From Gnetum montanum (Eukaryota; Streptophyta; Gnetopsida; Gnetales; Gnetaceae), in contig MNCI01016273.1 of the NCBI GenBank assembly GCA_015680685.1, forward strand, positions 1,790,273 to 1,854,272: DNA of 64,000 bases, read 5' to 3'. Made by a program: the position numbers and the translations under genes. Positions 60,660-64,000 of this stretch are shown one piece after another. Under the pieces are notes generated by a model. It searched no databases and was not told the DNA's origin. It saw only the letters and a list, made by a program, of their open reading frames with translations. Each line of letters starts with the position of its first letter. Positions within the stretch are counted from its first letter, which is position 1.

Positions 60660-63250
60660 CTAAACAAACCTTTAGGTTAATTAAAGAAAAATTTATATAA
60701 TGGTAAAATTTGCACACCAATAACAATGTCTTCTTCTCATAAGAGCAACTCACCACCTAAGGACCATACACGAGATAGTCAGTAGCATAAAACACATAGC
60801 TAAAATCAGCCAAGTCCTAAACAATACAAGATATTTTATACTCATCCTGATGAGTATATTCCAAACTTTACCTTTATCCTCCATCAAGATGAATAGCTGC
60901 GATGGAAAGATTTGCAAGGTAATATCGTGTTATCCCCAGATTGATCAGTATATAACATGCTTTTTCATGCTTTGGCACAAATTGGCATGATAGAATTGTA
61001 TGCACGTTGCGGAAGACTTTGATTCAAGGGATTACTATCCCACAGAAGCACAACGTATGAGGGACTCAAGGCAGGAGAGCCAACATACACTGTTGAAGGG
61101 CAAAGAGGTCCTACATATCCTTAGTGAAACTAGAGATGGTGAACCATTTATAACTGGTTCGCTATAAAGATATGTTCCTCCTCTTAATGAAAGTGAGGAG
61201 GTAGGGTATTAGAACCTACGATCAACAATACATATCCCTGGTTCTGATGCCCATGAACACCAACTGTGCACAGAAGGAGCAACACATGATAAGGATGGGC
61301 ACTTAGATCGTCATCACGATCGGGGCCATAGCAGCTAAAGAGAAGGCAAGAAACATCATCATGACAATGGTTTCCCTTCTTCTTCCCCTTCTTCACATCA
61401 CTTACCCTCTCCTTCCACATCTGGGCGCAGCCATCATGAACACAACGGAGAGGATAAAGGTAGAAAAAATGAGAGACCTCAACGAGAAAGTTAAGAGAGA
61501 GGACAAGGGAAAGGATGTAGGGAAAGTAGGGAACAACGAAAACATCATAGACATCATGAAAGAGATGATCATGATGAGCCCCTACTTGCAACCCAAAGTA
61601 TGCTTGACATAACGAAGGCTGTTAAAATTCCCACAAGGCATTTAAAAGATAGGGGGATCAAATGATTAGACGTGAAAAACATCCCACGATTTGAAAGGGG
61701 ATACAATGCTGATTCACAACATCATTTACAGGCATTCCATGATGCCTGTTCCTTGCAGAATATAGAAAATGAGTGGCAAAAACTTAAGTTGTTTCCCAGG
61801 ACACTCACCAAGGAAGTAGAGAGCTGGTATTAGTTCTTAGAACTAGAAACCATCAAGAGGTGGAGTACGATGTTAGAACTATTCAACGATAAGTATTAGA
61901 CGTACTCCAGAGTGTCCAATTTGCGTAAGCAGATCCAAGGATGGAAGCAAGGTATTCATGAACCCTTGGATGCTACCATGGCCTGATACTATACATTGTT
62001 ACATCATTGCCTGGGCCATGGATACACACAATGGGATCAACTCCGCCACATCATAGATGGGTTAAGGCATGAGACTAGAAGAACCCTTGGAACTTATGCC
62101 CAAGGGAGACTATCACAACTTAGAGCCCATGAAGTTCATCGCTTGTTAGAACAAGTAGCAAAAGAAGAAGGTGAGCTACATAGAAGGGAAAGTGCAGAAG
62201 AATACAACCGAGATCCCTCTCTTTGAAAGAAGGGAATGAAATTTTGTGATGAAGAGGATGAGTTACCAATCGAAGAGTTGGTGAATAGAAAAATATCATC
62301 GCTTTAGAACTTAACAACAGAAGTACCGGCTATGGTAGATGAAGTATGGAGTTCCTTAGACTCTAAAATTGAAACTGTCTTGAAAATCATAGAAGAGTCT
62401 AAGGTGGAACAAAGTAGTGACAAAGGTAAGACAAAGTGGAGAGATGTAGGCCCTGCACATAACAAGGTTAAGGGGAAAATTACTATCTCCAAGGAGGTTG
62501 TGGAATCAGACATAGACGATGACAGTGGATGTGAGATCTGCCACTATGACCATCCTAAGGAATGTTGTCCAATGATCTCACATCTACAGGAGTTTGGGGT
62601 ATATGCACTTAATCCAAGAATTAGCCAATGGAAAATACCCTGAAGGTTATCTTACCCCCAAGGTAACCCAAGGCAGTTCCACCAACCATTAACGTATTAT
62701 CCAATTTGAACTCCACCACAATCCATCGGACAACATCAGCAGTGGCAATACCCACAGTCATGGGGGATGCCACCACCGAAACAGCAGTACCCTTACCGGC
62801 AGCCCAATCCATATGGTTATTGTATGCAGCAGTCGATTTCTCCAAGTGACTATATGGGTCACACAACTCTCCAACGTCACTACCAAGTTCGAGAGTACTT
62901 TAGGAGGACTCCTTCTCCTTCAGGAGATGCTCCATACCCACACCATCCTCCTAATCCATTTGCACCTCTCCCACTAGTAGTTCCCATAACACCTCATACT
63001 CCAACAATGCAAGGGGAACTTCCTACTCAACCGTAGCAACGTCACATTGTGAGAGCTGTAAATATTCAACCTGCTTTTCATTTTGACAATTATAAAAAGA
63101 GAAGACCCTTCTTCAGAACCAAAATCCTAGACCAACTCTTGCAAAAAAAAGCAGTTGAGCCCATGTACACTCCTCCACCATCTAACACTTCAGAGCACCC
63201 TTAAGTCCAACAGAGCTTAACGCATACGGTTATGTTAACGCATACCATAA
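60660..63250 (+). pseudogene. Element 6 gag
   Basis: The N-terminal part begins near 60660 with a region equivalent to HPDEYIPNFTFILHQDE (about 60840). A Ser/Pro/His-rich basic segment lies at 61350-61500. The gag core at about 61660-62226 has LHHCLGHGYTQWDQLRHIID, GLRHETRRTLGTYAQGRL and LLEQVAKEEGEL. An acidic spacer (62332-62520) is followed by an intact Cys/His box CEICHYDHPKECC at 62529-62567, then a long Pro/Gln/Tyr-rich region (62767-63036, PPPKQQYPYRQPNPYGYC). It encodes the capsid/nucleocapsid precursor. Stops and frameshifts are fewer than in element 1, so this copy is younger. Confidence 0.88.
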
Positions 63251-63860
63251 CTGACTAGATCAAGGTAGGCCACCTTCCTAAGAAACTAACTAACCCTGGG
63301 AGTCCCTTAATCTACCTTCAAGTCACCGAAAATGAACCACATAGGGCTCTTCTTGACTTAGGTTCCAGAGTCAACTTAATTTCACAAGAGATGTATCATG
63401 CCTGGAACCTGCCCCAACTTAAGAAGAGCAACATTCAACTAGAGCTAGCAAACCAGTCCATCACCATTCCCTTGGGATTGGTGGAGGACATCATTACCAC
63501 TATTTTTGGTTGGTCCTACCCAGCTGATTTCCTGGTGATTGAAATTAACAACAACAAAGGGGACTTTCCAATTATAATGGGAAGAGCATAGCTAAGTACA
63601 GTAGATGCATACCTTAGGATCTGTGATCTTTCCTAGAAATCTCTAAGATAAATATTTATGGAAATATTAGGAAGAGGAAAGTTCCATGCATCACATACAG
63701 TGATTCATCGGGTGATGACATGGAGGAAATGCCTCCATGCAATAGGTGTGCCCTTGAAATTTTGCAATAAAGATGCCTGTATGTAGCAACCACACAACCA
63801 GTAGTAGACACCCCATGGTTGACAGCTACTCTAAGGAGCAACCAAATATGCATGGAATGA
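63251..63860 (+). pseudogene. Element 6 protease (terminal coding domain)
   Basis: RALLDLGSRVNLIS near 63345 is the aspartic-protease loop (DLGS; active Asp and Gly present). VEDIITTIFGWSYPADFLVI and FPIIMGRA follow, where the next codon, expected TGG (Trp) as in element 2, is TAG. A variant of VPCITYSDSSGDDMEEMPPC follows near 63690. About 140 bp later the sequence passes into the 3' region rather than into RT. One TGG-to-TAG change and frameshifts inactivate it. Confidence 0.85.
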
Positions 63861-64000
63861 ATTTAGGAAACCCATTCCCATAACAAAAGCATATATACAT
63901 TGGAATATGAGCATCGCCAATTTCCATCCCTTAACCTCAGAATATCAATCGGGAGAAGTTGGGAATTGTTACGAAATTCAAATAGATGCTCATTATTTCG
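63861..64000 (+). other. Element 6 PR-tail to 3' region junction
   Basis: This aligns base by base, with substitutions, to the reverse complement of 37640-37745 in element 2, including GGGAGAAGTTGG and the terminal CTCATTATTTCG. In element 1 the two sides of this junction are about 2.9 kb apart. The window ends inside it. Confidence 0.8.

Larger units (their letters stand above)
59567..64000 (+). mobile_element. Element 6: pol-less Athila-like element (gag-PR), cut by window end
   Basis: The plus-strand 5' LTR, primer site, gag and protease are collinear with element 2. The last 140 bases pass from the PR linker into CTCATTATTTCG, the start of the 3' region, at the same junction as in element 2, so pol is absent. 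The left flank is GTTAT (59562-59566). The right duplication and 3' LTR are beyond the window. It lies 45 bp inside the leader of the older element starting at 58647. Confidence 0.88.

Noticed and set aside
61184-61591. Minus-strand ORF of 135 codons
   Set aside because: It is a shadow of the Ser/Pro/His-rich gag segment on the plus strand. The plus-strand reading aligns with gag of elements 1 and 2.

Overview
This window looks like intergenic heterochromatin from a large, repeat-rich plant nuclear genome. It is AT-rich and CpG-poor. Every coding trace I can recognise belongs to a transposable element, and I found no host gene, tRNA, rRNA, plastid segment, CRISPR array or prokaryotic operon. 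The lineage mix (Athila-like and Tat-like Ty3/gypsy elements, an L1-type LINE, a tRNA-derived SINE) and the primer-binding site matching the plant tRNA-Asp 3' end indicate a land plant, probably a seed plant. The species cannot be fixed from the sequence.

The dominant family is Athila-like Ty3/gypsy. Its LTRs begin TGATGAG and end CTCATCA, a TATAAATA box follows a cluster of GATATC palindromes, and the primer-binding site resembles TGGCGCCGTTG(C/T)CGGGG. Layout from left to right: 1-6.9 kb is unassigned AT-rich DNA with a hairpin-nucleated tandem array (1579-2038). 7350-7896 plus 17745-19309 are two halves of the pol gene of an older Tat-like element on the minus strand. It was split by a full-length Athila-like copy (element 1, 7897-17744, minus strand, flanked by GTGAT). 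19310-24645 is the 3' half of another minus-strand copy (element 3). It ends at a short inverted fragment and then a 5'-truncated LINE (24722-28866). 28867 to about 42860 is a plus-strand copy (element 4) carrying gag, PR, RT, RNase H and IN remains. A younger pol-less minus-strand copy (element 2, 34982-42008, flanked by CCTTA) is nested in it.

From 43 to 48.1 kb lies a degenerate reading frame with coiled-coil character, followed by a polypurine tract and an LTR (47265-48105). It may be an Athila third (env-like) ORF or a separate non-autonomous element. Next come a solo LTR (49014-49857), 5 kb of unassigned AT-rich DNA, a well-preserved solo LTR flanked by GTGGG (54908-55902), a SINE (56322-56490), and a decayed gypsy gag (57130-57900) followed by a 295-bp tandem duplication. 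The window ends with an old 5' LTR (58647-59521) and, 45 bp inside that element's leader, element 6 (59567 to beyond the window). Element 6 carries only gag and protease before reaching the same pol-deletion junction as element 2.

All reading frames are broken by stops and frameshifts, so no element appears able to transpose by itself now. The most notable points are the pol-less gag-PR subfamily shared by elements 2 and 6 (probably mobilised in trans), the palindromic U3 promoter arrays, and the uncharacterised coiled-coil reading frame. Coordinates of pseudogene domains are approximate because they were read by eye through frameshifts.
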